Position numbers and translations under genes: made by a program
Origin: Alphaproteobacteria bacterium
GTDB lineage: Bacteria; Pseudomonadota; Alphaproteobacteria; Rs-D84
NCBI GenBank assembly: GCA_017935245.1
Contig: JAGBHZ010000015.1
Coordinates: 1-52,343 of the forward strand
Direction of reading: 5' to 3'
DNA: 52,343 nt
Part shown: positions 24,939 through 33,409 of the stretch, one piece after another
How the letters are laid out: each line of letters opens with the position of its first letter
Position numbering within the stretch: position 1 is the stretch's first letter
The notes under the pieces: generated by a model
The model's input: the letters and a program-made list of their open reading frames with translations, nothing else
The model's database searches: none
Told to the model about the DNA's origin: nothing

Positions 24939-26060
24939 TCAGAACCAACCCTTTTTATCAGATTTTGTTCCCGCAAATTCATTTAAAATCTTTTTTTGTT
25001 TTTCTGTCAGTTTTGCTGGAATATTTATTGCAATATCGACATACAAATCCCCAAAGCCCCCACGACGTGTTGGCATACCATGCCCCCGCACACGCAGTTT
25101 TTCACCAACCTGGGTTCCACTTGGCACCTTGACTGCTAATTTTTTATCATCAATTGTTTCAATTTCTATTTCACCCCCCAACGCCAGTGTTGTGAACGGC
25201 ACATCAACACGCATAATCAAATCATTTCCCTGGCGCACAAAGCGTTTGTCTGGTCGCACACGAATGTCTAAATAGAAATCCCCCGCGGGTGCGCCGGCAC
25301 TGCCTGCTTCGCCCTGGCCCGCCAGACGCAGTCGCGTACCATCTTCGACGCCGGCGGGAATTTTCACATCCAACGTCCGTTGTCTATGAACCGCACCGGT
25401 TCCATCACACGACGAACACTTTTTATCAATCTTGTGTCCCAATCCATTACAATCTGGGCATGGTCGTTCCACTGCAAAGAATCCCTGGCGTGCATGAACA
25501 ACCCCGGCCCCACCGCATGTTGGACATACCGGCGCGGCCGACCCATCGGCCGTACCATTTCCATGACATTTTTCGCATTCTACATTACTTGAAAATTTTA
25601 CAGTATGTGTTGTACCGAAATAAGCGTCCCGCAAATCAATTACAACCTCGTCCAGCAAATCACGTCCCGCCCGCTGGGACGCGCCACGTGATTGTCCGCC
25701 ACCAAATCCATCGAATCCGAATCCACGCATTGCTTCGCGCAATATATCTTCCATACCGGCCGCGCCACCCATATTAAAATGAAACGCACCATCACCAAAT
25801 GGGTTACCACCAAATCCCGCACCCGATGCATTACCCCCGGCAAACGCCGCATCACCAAATCTATCATATGCCGCACGCTTTTGGGGATCTTTCAGGATAT
25901 CGAACGCATTATTTACTTCTTTAAATTTTTCTTCTGCGTCTTTGTTGTCTGGATTTCTGTCGGGATGATATTTCATAACCAGTTTATGATACGCCTTTTT
26001 AATGTCGACATCCGACGCATCACGTGCCACGCCCAAGACTTCATATGGATTTTTATTCAT
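24939..26060 (-). CDS. dnaJ: chaperone protein DnaJ
   Basis: 373 residues from the ATG at 26060; an open frame extending upstream is not needed. Co-chaperone that stimulates DnaK ATPase. J domain 1-70 with HPD in [11 protein letters not shown], Gly/Phe-rich region about 72-120, four CxxCxGxG zinc motifs ([32 protein letters not shown]) and the C-terminal substrate domains. dnaK and grpE are not in the window. Its promoter at 26094 lies back-to-back with that of parE. Confidence 0.97.
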   Translation of the reverse strand: MNKNPYEVLGVARDASDVDIKKAYHKLVMKYHPDRNPDNKDAEEKFKEVNNAFDILKDPQKRAAYDRFGDAAFAGGNASGAGFGGNPFGDGAFHFNMGGAAGMEDILREAMRGFGFDGFGGGQSRGASQRAGRDLLDEVVIDLRDAYFGTTHTVKFSSNVECEKCHGNGTADGSAAPVCPTCGGAGVVHARQGFFAVERPCPDCNGLGHKIDKKCSSCDGTGAVHRQRTLDVKIPAGVEDGTRLRLAGQGEAGSAGAPAGDFYLDIRVRPDKRFVRQGNDLIMRVDVPFTTLALGGEIEIETIDDKKLAVKVPSGTQVGEKLRVRGHGMPTRRGGFGDLYVDIAINIPAKLTEKQKKILNEFAGTKSDKKGWF

Positions 26061-26093
26061 ATTAATGTGCCTATTGTAATTTTCGTTACAGGA

Positions 26094-26122
26094 TATATAA
26101 GATTCCGCCACAAAAAAATCAA
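26094..26122 (-). promoter_or_regulatory. promoter for dnaJ
   Basis: Leftward -35 TTGATT (26117-26122), 17-bp spacer, -10 TATATA (26094-26099). No CIRCE-like repeat or clear heat-shock sigma box was found. Confidence 0.55.
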
Positions 26123-26157
26123 GTCCCAAATACGTTTTAGGTTTAAATTCTTTGGAC

Positions 26158-26186
26158 TTGCCAAAAATTTAAAAATGTTCTAATAA
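26158..26186 (+). promoter_or_regulatory. promoter for parE, near-leaderless
   Basis: -35 TTGCCA (26158-26163), 17-bp spacer, -10 TAATAA (26181-26186). The start of transcription would fall about four bases before the ATG at 26197. Confidence 0.5.
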
Positions 26187-26196
26187 TATCATCATT

Positions 26197-28176
26197 ATGA
26201 CAGAGAAAAATACACACACATATGACGCATCGGATATCCAGGTATTAGAGGGGCTTGAACCCGTACGCCTGCGTCCGGGGATGTATATCGGCGGCACCGA
26301 TGAAAAGGCATGGCACCACCTGCCGATTGAAATTATGGACAATTCTATTGACGAAGCCGTCGCCGGCTTTGCCAAGAAGATTACGGTTAACTTAATCGAT
26401 TCCAAGACGATTGAAATCACCGATGATGGTCGTGGTATCCCGGTTGATGAACATCCAAAGTATCCTGGCAAATCCGCATTAGAGGTTATTTTAACCACCC
26501 TGCATTCGGGCGGAAAATTTAATAATAATGTTTACAAGACCAGTGGCGGTCTGCACGGTGTAGGTTCGGCGGTTGTAAATGCATTATCATCTGAAATGAT
26601 TGTTGATATTGCACGCGACGGATACAATTGGCATCAAACCTTTTCCCGCGGAATCACGACATCACCAATGACACGTGGGGACGCAACCAACAAACACGGC
26701 ACAAAAATCCGCTTTACAATTGATGATGAAATTTTTGGCACATCGGCCACATTCAAGCCGGTAAAAATTTACCGTATGGCCCGGGCCAAGGCATTTTTGT
26801 CCCGCGGCGTTAAAATAGATTGGCAATGCAATCCCGAATTATTGACCGAGGATATGGGAATTCCGACCACAACAACTTTCTTTTATCCAAATGGCGTGGC
26901 AGATTTCCTGGCCGAAAAAACAGATTCCAAGCCACGCATTTTGCCACGCATTTTCAGTGGCAGCGTTGATTTCCCAGACGATTCGGGTCGTGTTGAATGG
27001 GCCTTAACATTTTTAACCGATGAAAATGGCGCGGCATCTGACGATGGATTTTTTTCGTCATACTGTAACACGATTGCAACAATCGATGGTGGCACACACG
27101 AAACCGGGTTTAAATCCGCAATTACCAAGGGGATAAAGGCATACGGTGAAAAGGTTAATAACAAAGCCGCCGCAACCATTATCGGCGAAGACGTATTTGA
27201 TTCGGTCGCCGCAATTGTATCTGTATTTTACAAAACGCCGCAATTCCTGGGCCAGACCAAGGAAAAATTATCTAATCCAGAGGTTGCACGCTATACCGAA
27301 AATGCATTGCGCGATCCATGGGAAATGTTTTTGGCATCCGACCCCAAGACGGCAAACGCATTACTGGAATTTGTAATTAATTTGGCCAACGCCCGTATCA
27401 AGACCAAGGCGGTCAAAGACGTTGCCCGCAAAACCCCGACAAAACGTATTCGTATGCCGGCAAAATTGGCGGACTGCTCTAAACACGGTATTACAGGAAC
27501 CGAATTATTTATTGTAGAGGGGGAATCGGCCGGTGGCACCGCCAAACAGGCACGCGACCGCGCAACCCAGGCAATTATGCCCCTGCGTGGCAAGGTTTTA
27601 AACGTTATATCAAATTCCGACGAACGATTCGGCAATAACAAAGAATTAAATGACCTAATCGATATCATCGGTGCCGGCACGGCCAAAGATTGGAACGAAG
27701 ATAAATTACGCTATGAAAAAATAATCGTTATGACCGATGCCGACGTCGATGGCAGTCATATTGCATCATTACTTATGGCGTTTTTCTATCAATTCATGCC
27801 GCAATTAATTTATGGGGGGCATCTGTACCTATCATGTCCACCGTTGTACAAATTAACATGTGGCACCGAATCTATTTACGTTGATACAGATGAAGAACTG
27901 GAACAATTAAAGGCAACAAAATATAAAAACAAAAAAATTGAAATTTCGCGATTCAAAGGATTGGGTGAAATGATGCCGAACCAGTTAAAAGAAACGACCA
28001 TGTCGCCAAAAACGCGCCGCCTGATACGTGTTGACTTGCCGCCACGCACCGAAGATGGTGCCGAAGACACCGAAAAAACACGCACAATTGTTTCCGAACT
28101 GATGGGTAAAAAACCTGAATTTAGATTTAAATTCATAACCGAACACGCCCAGTTTGTAAAAGATTTATTTGTGTAA
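26197..28176 (+). CDS. parE: DNA topoisomerase IV subunit B
   Basis: 659 residues, the ParE length (GyrB is usually near 800 in proteobacteria). ATPase subunit of topoisomerase IV, which unlinks daughter chromosomes. GHKL ATPase motifs: EIMDNSIDEAV, DDGRGIPVDEH, TSGGLHGVGSAVVNALS; TOPRIM: LFIVEGESAGGTAKQARDR, the NSDERFGNN region and MTDADVDGSHIASLLMAFF. The end FKGLGEMMPNQLKETTM matches the B-subunit C-domain. GyrB is the alternative, less likely on length. parC is not in the window. Confidence 0.9.
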   Translation: MTEKNTHTYDASDIQVLEGLEPVRLRPGMYIGGTDEKAWHHLPIEIMDNSIDEAVAGFAKKITVNLIDSKTIEITDDGRGIPVDEHPKYPGKSALEVILTTLHSGGKFNNNVYKTSGGLHGVGSAVVNALSSEMIVDIARDGYNWHQTFSRGITTSPMTRGDATNKHGTKIRFTIDDEIFGTSATFKPVKIYRMARAKAFLSRGVKIDWQCNPELLTEDMGIPTTTTFFYPNGVADFLAEKTDSKPRILPRIFSGSVDFPDDSGRVEWALTFLTDENGAASDDGFFSSYCNTIATIDGGTHETGFKSAITKGIKAYGEKVNNKAAATIIGEDVFDSVAAIVSVFYKTPQFLGQTKEKLSNPEVARYTENALRDPWEMFLASDPKTANALLEFVINLANARIKTKAVKDVARKTPTKRIRMPAKLADCSKHGITGTELFIVEGESAGGTAKQARDRATQAIMPLRGKVLNVISNSDERFGNNKELNDLIDIIGAGTAKDWNEDKLRYEKIIVMTDADVDGSHIASLLMAFFYQFMPQLIYGGHLYLSCPPLYKLTCGTESIYVDTDEELEQLKATKYKNKKIEISRFKGLGEMMPNQLKETTMSPKTRRLIRVDLPPRTEDGAEDTEKTRTIVSELMGKKPEFRFKFITEHAQFVKDLFV

Positions 28177-28180
28177 CAAA

Positions 28181-28208
28181 AAACACCGAATTTTCGGTGT
28201 TTTTTATT
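28181..28208 (+). terminator. terminator of parE
   Basis: 10-bp stem AAACACCGAA (28181-28190)/TTCGGTGTTT (28193-28202) with a T-rich tail. Confidence 0.9.
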
Positions 28209-28217
28209 TTTACACAC

Positions 28218-28245
28218 TTGACCATGCATTTTTCCGTACTATAAT
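28218..28245 (+). promoter_or_regulatory. promoter for the 28275 gene
   Basis: -35 TTGACC (28218-28223), 16-bp spacer, perfect -10 TATAAT (28240-28245). Confidence 0.75.
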
Positions 28246-28274
28246 CTAACACGACAAAAGACAAGGAATTAAAA

Positions 28275-28769
28275 ATGCAAAAACAACAATTATCAACGAA
28301 CCACAAAAGTCATAAAAAGAAAAACACATATACAATTTCTTTTTCATCGCTAATGCCATATTCAGTATTTCGTCTAAGCAAGAATACACCATTGGCCATA
28401 GTGAAAAAGAACGGTCAACAAACCCAATCCACCGGCGGTTGGATGCGCGCAACCGAATTTCCCAACCCATTGGCCTGTGAAACAGGCGCCCAGCACAAAA
28501 TATTCAAAGACATCCTGGGCGAAAAAATTTCAAGCCAGATTATCGAATACCTGGATAAAACGACAAATGAACCGGTTGTATTATTATTCCCGCACGGTAT
28601 ATATGTTTATGATAAATTTGATGGCGATTATATGTCGCACCTGAATCATGCATCACGCAACGATTTAAACAGACAGATTAAATTACGCGAACAATTGTTT
28701 GAAAGATTTTCACAGGAATTAGACAAAAAAACAGCAACCCAAGAATCGTTACTTGAAAACTGTAAATAA
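28275..28769 (+). CDS. hypothetical protein
   Basis: 164 residues, not recognised. No signal peptide or membrane helix; a Lys/His-rich start (NHKSHKKKNTY), then a mixed alpha/beta body with ETGAQHKIFKDILGEKI, VVLLFPHGIYVYDKFDGDYM and a charged helix at the end (REQLFERFSQELDKKTA). Likely cytoplasmic. It has its own near-consensus promoter and a terminator shared with the facing gene, so it is an independent expressed unit (AAGGAA ribosome site). Confidence 0.7.
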   Translation: MQKQQLSTNHKSHKKKNTYTISFSSLMPYSVFRLSKNTPLAIVKKNGQQTQSTGGWMRATEFPNPLACETGAQHKIFKDILGEKISSQIIEYLDKTTNEPVVLLFPHGIYVYDKFDGDYMSHLNHASRNDLNRQIKLREQLFERFSQELDKKTATQESLLENCK

Positions 28770-28796
28770 AAAATGATTTTATTTTTGGCTCTTAAA

Positions 28797-28823
28797 AAAT
28801 CCCCGCAGTTGCGGGGATTTTTT
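28797..28823. terminator. bidirectional terminator
   Basis: Stem ATCCCCGC (28799-28806)/GCGGGGAT (28811-28818) with A-run before and T-run after; used by the convergent genes at 28769 and 28823. Confidence 0.85.
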
Positions 28824-30613
28824 TATTGAACACCAACACTAAATTCATCACCCCATCCGGCAACGCTTTGGCCACCAATCACACACTTTATATCTTCAAA
28901 GCCTTCTTCTACCTGGTGCTTCTTGACAACATGACTGGTTATTAAGCCGCCCGCTGTACCCAACACAACACCCGCAATCGTATCCGATGCCAGACGTGCC
29001 GTATTAAATTTACCATCCGCGGTTTTCCATTTGCTGACGTCTAAATCAGACAACGCAACGTCCAATGTCGAAATCGCACCTTCTATCTCTGCGGTTGCCG
29101 CCCCCACAAAAACCAGCGTATTTTTTGCACATTGTTCTGGATTTAATGCGCGCAATTGACTAACCAATGCCAAGAATCCCGCTTCTGTCCGTGTTCCATC
29201 GGTGCAATATTCCCGAATACGCGCAATCAGCGCCAAGATTTCTGAATACTTATTTTCATCTTTGCATTCTTGGGCCCACTTATTAATTTGTGCCAAAGTA
29301 TCCGCATCACAATCGTACGGTTTTTGTACACCACCATTATTCGGTACACATTTACCACACAGACACTGCACACCACTATTTGCCAACTTTGTGCATTCAA
29401 ATGTCCCCTTGCCTATGCATGATTCTTGCGTAATATATGCCTCGCTACTACCATCGGGACAAACAATTTTATCCCCACCACCATTTTCACGTGGCTTGCA
29501 GACACCACGCCCATTTTCAATTACGAAATCATTATTACCATTACATATACATTTATCATTTAATGCATCATAGCGCGCCATATTGGCCGGTATATCACAG
29601 CATGCCTTGCCCGTATCTGTCGCACGTTTTTCACGACACGTCTTGTCCAGCGGTGGTGGGGTTCCACCACCATTATCCCAATCCGTCATTAACACCCAAC
29701 GATCTGTTCCCCCAATATTTGCCTTGCACATATATCGTCTTTTTTCATTAATCTTCTCACCACCAAACACATGTCCCGGCCCCATATCTTTTATTGTTCC
29801 ATTTGGACAATGGTCGTTATCACATTCATACACAATTCCGCCCAGTTTATCTGCGCCATCTAATCTCTGCACGGACGCATTATGCGCCTTATTATATGCA
29901 GTCTGATTTGAATACAAAAATTCATCATCATCGGCCCCCTGGACGCCATCAAAACTGATATATGTTTCACCACATGTTGGCACGTCATCTGCCATAACAA
30001 TTGGCTCCCACCTATCCTCGACACCGATATAGCATCTGTATTCAACCGCATGATCAACCAATTGTCCCATAAAATAATGATTTGCCGGCATCATCTTTGT
30101 AACACGCCCCAAACAGTGCCGGTTATCACATTCAAAAACCTCACCTGGGATATTTGCACCATCCTGTCCTAAGTTACTAGCCCGTTGTGCTGCTTCGAAT
30201 GCCTCCTTACTAGAATACAAAAATTCGTTATCTGCGGCCCCTTGGACGCCATCAAAACTAATATATCCTTCGCCGCACGCAAACGGATGCCATTCATCTT
30301 CCAGACATTTATACCAGTTTGCAGACGGCTGACGAACACCCTTAAAATAATGCCCCGCCGGCATCTGAACAACCGTATGATTTGAACAATATTCATTATC
30401 ACATTCCCAAACACGTGCCGGTAAATCTGTATGCGTTCCATTTTCATCTGGTACTGCATTATAAACCGCCGAATTTTCATACAAAAATTCGTTATCATTT
30501 TTTGTCTGAAATCCTGAAATTTTTACGCCATTAATACCGCAACCTTTTTCAAAAGCGGCAAAAGACGGCATCGCAATCAACGCACAAATAATCACATATA
30601 AAATCTTTCTCAT
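28823..30613 (-). CDS. secreted Cys-rich protein with three about 90-residue repeats
   Basis: 596 residues from the ATG at 30613. Signal peptide MRKILYVIICALIAMPSFAA. Residues about 28-310 hold three repeats of one module: a start like YISFDGVQGAxDxEFLY, a middle ECDNxxC, then MPAxHYFxG and a Tyr-x-Cys, closing on Trp. Repeats two and three are close at the DNA level. Then a Cys-rich linker (CREKRATDTGKACCDIPANM, CLCGKCVPNNGG), a helical part, and a Gly-rich hydrophobic stretch (TIAGVVLGTAGGLITSHVV) near the end. The module is not recognised. Probably exported and disulfide-bonded; the closing Gly-rich helix resembles that in the 33410-34261 protein. Confidence 0.75.
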   Translation of the reverse strand: MRKILYVIICALIAMPSFAAFEKGCGINGVKISGFQTKNDNEFLYENSAVYNAVPDENGTHTDLPARVWECDNEYCSNHTVVQMPAGHYFKGVRQPSANWYKCLEDEWHPFACGEGYISFDGVQGAADNEFLYSSKEAFEAAQRASNLGQDGANIPGEVFECDNRHCLGRVTKMMPANHYFMGQLVDHAVEYRCYIGVEDRWEPIVMADDVPTCGETYISFDGVQGADDDEFLYSNQTAYNKAHNASVQRLDGADKLGGIVYECDNDHCPNGTIKDMGPGHVFGGEKINEKRRYMCKANIGGTDRWVLMTDWDNGGGTPPPLDKTCREKRATDTGKACCDIPANMARYDALNDKCICNGNNDFVIENGRGVCKPRENGGGDKIVCPDGSSEAYITQESCIGKGTFECTKLANSGVQCLCGKCVPNNGGVQKPYDCDADTLAQINKWAQECKDENKYSEILALIARIREYCTDGTRTEAGFLALVSQLRALNPEQCAKNTLVFVGAATAEIEGAISTLDVALSDLDVSKWKTADGKFNTARLASDTIAGVVLGTAGGLITSHVVKKHQVEEGFEDIKCVIGGQSVAGWGDEFSVGVQ

Positions 30614-30640
30614 CACATTCTCCCACATACTATCAACAAC

Positions 30641-30668
30641 ATTTTATCATAAAAACAATGCGCGACAA
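30641..30668 (-). promoter_or_regulatory. promoter for the Cys-rich repeat protein
   Basis: Leftward -35 TTGTCG (30663-30668), 16-bp spacer, -10 TAAAAT (30641-30646). Confidence 0.55.
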
Positions 30669-30699
30669 AATGAAAAAACCGCCAAATGGCGGTACTCTA

Positions 30700-31989
30700 T
30701 TATTTGCATTCGGCAATCAATTGATTGATTTGTGCACTTAATACCAAATCTGTTGCCTTTTGTTTTTCAATTTGTTTAATCGCATACAAAACTGTTGCAT
30801 GATCACGACCACCAACATAATTTCCAATTTCAGATAATGACAATCCCGTTGCACCCTTTAATACCGCCATCATTGTTTGACGTGCCAAGACCAGGTTACG
30901 ACTGCGTCCCGAACCACATACCGCATCATATGAAACACCCAATTTTTCACACATATTTTTTACCATTGCCAATGGTGTCTTTGCACGTTCCAATGTATCT
31001 GACAACAGGCGTGCTGCAACATCCATATCAACATTTGCACCCATTAATTCAGAATAAGTTTTGATTTTTGTCGCAACACCCGCAACCAAGTGTCCATCGT
31101 TTGCGATACGATTTGCCAATTCATTTGCAACATCCGCCGCAACACCGGCACGACGCAACAACACAGATTTTACATGTGCATTTGGTGCCACAACATCCGC
31201 AACCAATCCCGACGCCAACAATGATTGCGCACGTCTGTCAAATCCCGTCAGGCTATTTGGTGCCACATTTGCTGTAACAACAACATTTTTTCCCGCCGCT
31301 TTTAAATCCATAACCAACTGCAAGAATTCATCCATTGTCGCCTTTTTACCGGCCAGGCTTTGCACATCATCCAAGATAAAAGTATCACAATTACGGCAAT
31401 AATCTTTGAATGCAAAAACGGTACGATCATGCAAACTGCGTGTAAATTCAGAAACAAATTGCCCACCGTTCATCATGATAACGCGACCCGCAGACGCCGA
31501 TTTAATGCATTCCGCCAACAAAGATTTACCACAACCGGCGCCCCCGTGAACATACAATGGTGAAAATGCCGCCGCCCCTGCTGCAATCTTCTTACACGCC
31601 GACAGTACAAATAAATTATCATCTGTTGCAACAAATGTATCAAATGCCACCACACTTGATTCATTTGTCATGGCTGGTGAATATGTCTGGGTATTGTTAT
31701 CATTTGCAATTGGCGCAACATTAGCCACAACCGAACGCTTTGCATTTGCTACAAACAAATTTAATTGCAAACCAAAGTTACCTGCAACACCGCGCAAAAC
31801 ATTACCATATGCAGAATTTACATAGTTAAAAGAAAATTGATTCTGCACACCGCAATTTAACACACCATTTTCAATATCAAACGCAATCGGCGCAATCCAA
31901 GATGTAAAACACGCGGCATCAATTTTTTCGGCAACAGCCCCCTTGATAACATCAATGTTTACCATTTGTTTTGTTGCCATTGCCTGCAT
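30700..31989 (-). CDS. dnaA: chromosomal replication initiator DnaA, divergent
   Basis: 429 residues from the ATG at 31989, with GGAGAAAAAG upstream. Binds origin DnaA boxes and opens oriC. Domain I about 10-75 (EKIDAACFTSWIAPIAFDIE), a short linker, AAA+ domain with Walker A HGGAGCGKSLL (about 148-158; Ser replaces the usual Thr) and Walker B FILDDVQSL (about 204-212), and the C-terminal helix-turn-helix ending in LSLSEIGNYVGGRDHATVLY, the DnaA signature. Ala/Val-rich and clearly diverged in the AAA+ part: sensor region reads VVVTANVAP where most DnaA have TSD. A Hda-like paralog is excluded by the complete DNA-binding domain. Confidence 0.9.
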   Translation of the reverse strand: MQAMATKQMVNIDVIKGAVAEKIDAACFTSWIAPIAFDIENGVLNCGVQNQFSFNYVNSAYGNVLRGVAGNFGLQLNLFVANAKRSVVANVAPIANDNNTQTYSPAMTNESSVVAFDTFVATDDNLFVLSACKKIAAGAAAFSPLYVHGGAGCGKSLLAECIKSASAGRVIMMNGGQFVSEFTRSLHDRTVFAFKDYCRNCDTFILDDVQSLAGKKATMDEFLQLVMDLKAAGKNVVVTANVAPNSLTGFDRRAQSLLASGLVADVVAPNAHVKSVLLRRAGVAADVANELANRIANDGHLVAGVATKIKTYSELMGANVDMDVAARLLSDTLERAKTPLAMVKNMCEKLGVSYDAVCGSGRSRNLVLARQTMMAVLKGATGLSLSEIGNYVGGRDHATVLYAIKQIEKQKATDLVLSAQINQLIAECK

Positions 31990-32071
31990 ATCTTTTTCTC
32001 CTTTCCTTCCCGTTTGTTGTGCCGCATCCAACACCCACGTTTGGTTTGCACAAGACACCCACGCACAAACG

Positions 32072-32113
32072 CTAAATCTTTCTAAAACCTGCGGGTTTCT
32101 TGAAAAAATTTAG
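32072..32113 (-). repeat. 42-nt nested inverted repeat in the dnaA leader
   Basis: Three stacked arms: CTAAAT/ATTTAG (32072-32077, 32108-32113), TTTC/GAAA (32079-32082, 32102-32105), AAACC/GGTTT (32085-32089, 32094-32098), loop TGCG. It lies 83-124 nt before the dnaA start, in the probable transcript leader. Confidence 0.75.
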
Positions 32114-32286
32114 TGTTTATGTTTGTCTTAAACTTCCCTCTCGCTATTTTGTTTTTCGATATTGCTATCGTTTTGGATACGTCAAATAATTTATAAGATT
32201 AATTTCAATTTACAACCAAATAAAAACCAATTTTTAACATTTATTTTTTTGACAACGATTCGTTTTTTTGCCTGTTTTCTGGGCTT

Positions 32287-32307
32287 TGTATATACACTGT
32301 ATATACA
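32287..32307. promoter_or_regulatory. twin palindromes TGTATATACA, possible operator
   Basis: Two copies of the 10-bp palindrome TGTATATACA at 32287-32296 and 32298-32307, one base apart, ten bases past the dprA stop and upstream of dnaA. This arrangement is typical of a cooperative dimer-binding operator. Confidence 0.6.
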
Positions 32308-32316
32308 TTAAAAGAC

Positions 32317-33339
32317 CTAGACACGAATATATCCACCATCAACTTTTCGCACTATTCCTTGTAATTCTAATACAACCAATTGGCTCTTAATTTCCGAAAC
32401 AGATTTTTTGACAATTTCTGCCAATACAGATTCTGACACTGGAATTGTTCCCAACGCATCAATCAGACTATTTTCTGAATCGGATTTTTTTTCGATTTTT
32501 TTATTTTGATGCATATTTTTATTCTCATCAAAAAAATCGCCCGGCCCCATACACAGTTTTGCATCACCACTTTGTATCAATGAATTTGGCCCCATTGCCC
32601 GCGGATCTGATGGATGTGATGGGATTGCAAACAGTTCTCGTCCATATTCAATTGCGAATCGTGCCGTTGTCATTGACCCCGATTTCATGTCCGCTTCCCC
32701 CAGAATCAATGTATTACACAACCCCGCCACGATTCGATTTCGCTGAACAAAGTTTGTTGCAACCGGCACAAAACCAACAGGCATTTCACTAATTACACAC
32801 CCGCGTTCCACAATATCCCAATATAACGATTCGTTTTCCAGTGGCCACACATAATCCACCCCCCCGGCCAGCACCGCAATTGTTACGGCATTAACACCGG
32901 CACGCAATGCCCCACGATGCGCCGCTGTATCCGTTCCCATCGCCATCCCAGATGCGACCGCATATGAATTTTTTGCAAACACTTCGGCTAGATCAGACAC
33001 CAACCGCATACCGGCCGCCGTTGCATGACGCGTTCCAACAATTGAAACAGTTGGCCTAGACAAAGCGTCCAAATTCCCGCGTACCGTTATCAGTGGCGGA
33101 TGATTTTTCATTTCACGTAACACGCCTGGATACCGCACATCATCATCAGATATATAATGCAGCCCCAACTGTTGGGCCCGATCCATTTCACGGCGCACCA
33201 TATCAACATGCGCCACATCCGCCCCCAGACCATCGGCCGCCGCATCCACCGACCCAAATTTTTGAACCAGCGCATTAAACCGTGCCGGTCCAATCCCCGG
33301 GGTACGTAAAATCAACAACGTGTTAAACAAATCCATCAT
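32317..33339 (-). CDS. dprA: DNA-processing protein DprA
   Basis: 340 residues. Loads RecA onto incoming single-stranded DNA during natural transformation. N-terminal helix-hairpin-helix part (LRTPGIGPARFNALVQKFGS), Rossmann domain with SIVGTRHATAAGM, ASGMAMGTDTAAHRGAL, TIAVLAGGVDYVWPLEN, NFVQRNRIVAGL and SGSMTTARFAIEYGRE, then a C-terminal winged helix (about 275-340: LIDALGTIPVSESVLAEIV) as in alphaproteobacterial DprA. Stands alone; with the type IV pilus genes it is consistent with DNA uptake, but no comEC is in the window. Its start codon (MMDLF) has no strong ribosome site. Confidence 0.95.
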   Translation of the reverse strand: MMDLFNTLLILRTPGIGPARFNALVQKFGSVDAAADGLGADVAHVDMVRREMDRAQQLGLHYISDDDVRYPGVLREMKNHPPLITVRGNLDALSRPTVSIVGTRHATAAGMRLVSDLAEVFAKNSYAVASGMAMGTDTAAHRGALRAGVNAVTIAVLAGGVDYVWPLENESLYWDIVERGCVISEMPVGFVPVATNFVQRNRIVAGLCNTLILGEADMKSGSMTTARFAIEYGRELFAIPSHPSDPRAMGPNSLIQSGDAKLCMGPGDFFDENKNMHQNKKIEKKSDSENSLIDALGTIPVSESVLAEIVKKSVSEIKSQLVVLELQGIVRKVDGGYIRV

Positions 33340-33380
33340 GCCACCAGTATAGTGAATTTATATATAATGATAAAAGATAA

Positions 33381-33407
33381 AAATTAAATCCCCCATGCGG
33401 GGGATTT
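33381..33407 (-). terminator. terminator of the 33410-34261 gene
   Basis: Stem ATCCCCC (33388-33394)/GGGGGAT (33399-33405), loop ATGC, T-rich on the leftward side. Confidence 0.8.
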
Positions 33408-33409
33408 TT

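Larger units (their letters stand above)
31990..32316. promoter_or_regulatory. dnaA upstream region, 327 bp without a gene
   Basis: Strongly AT-rich and T-rich on the rightward strand. Contents seen: a nested inverted repeat at 32072-32113, a small palindrome CGATA-TTGC-TATCG (32157-32170), a possible leftward promoter (-35 TTGGTT, 18 bp, -10 TATAAA at about 32190-32220), and twin TGTATATACA palindromes at 32287-32307. No convincing DnaA-box cluster (TTATCCACA type) was found, so it is a regulatory region rather than a proven origin. Confidence 0.55.

Noticed and set aside
24939-26122. Heat-shock control (CIRCE or sigma-32 promoter) upstream of dnaJ
   Set aside because: No inverted repeat or sigma-32 boxes seen; a plain TTGATT-TATATA pair explains the promoter.
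26197-28176. gyrB
   Set aside because: Length of 659 and the alphaproteobacterial YIGGTDEKA...H opening favour ParE; GyrB would have a longer C-terminal part.
31990-32316. Replication origin upstream of dnaA
   Set aside because: AT-rich, but I could not find DnaA-box repeats or a 13-mer array; left as regulatory only.
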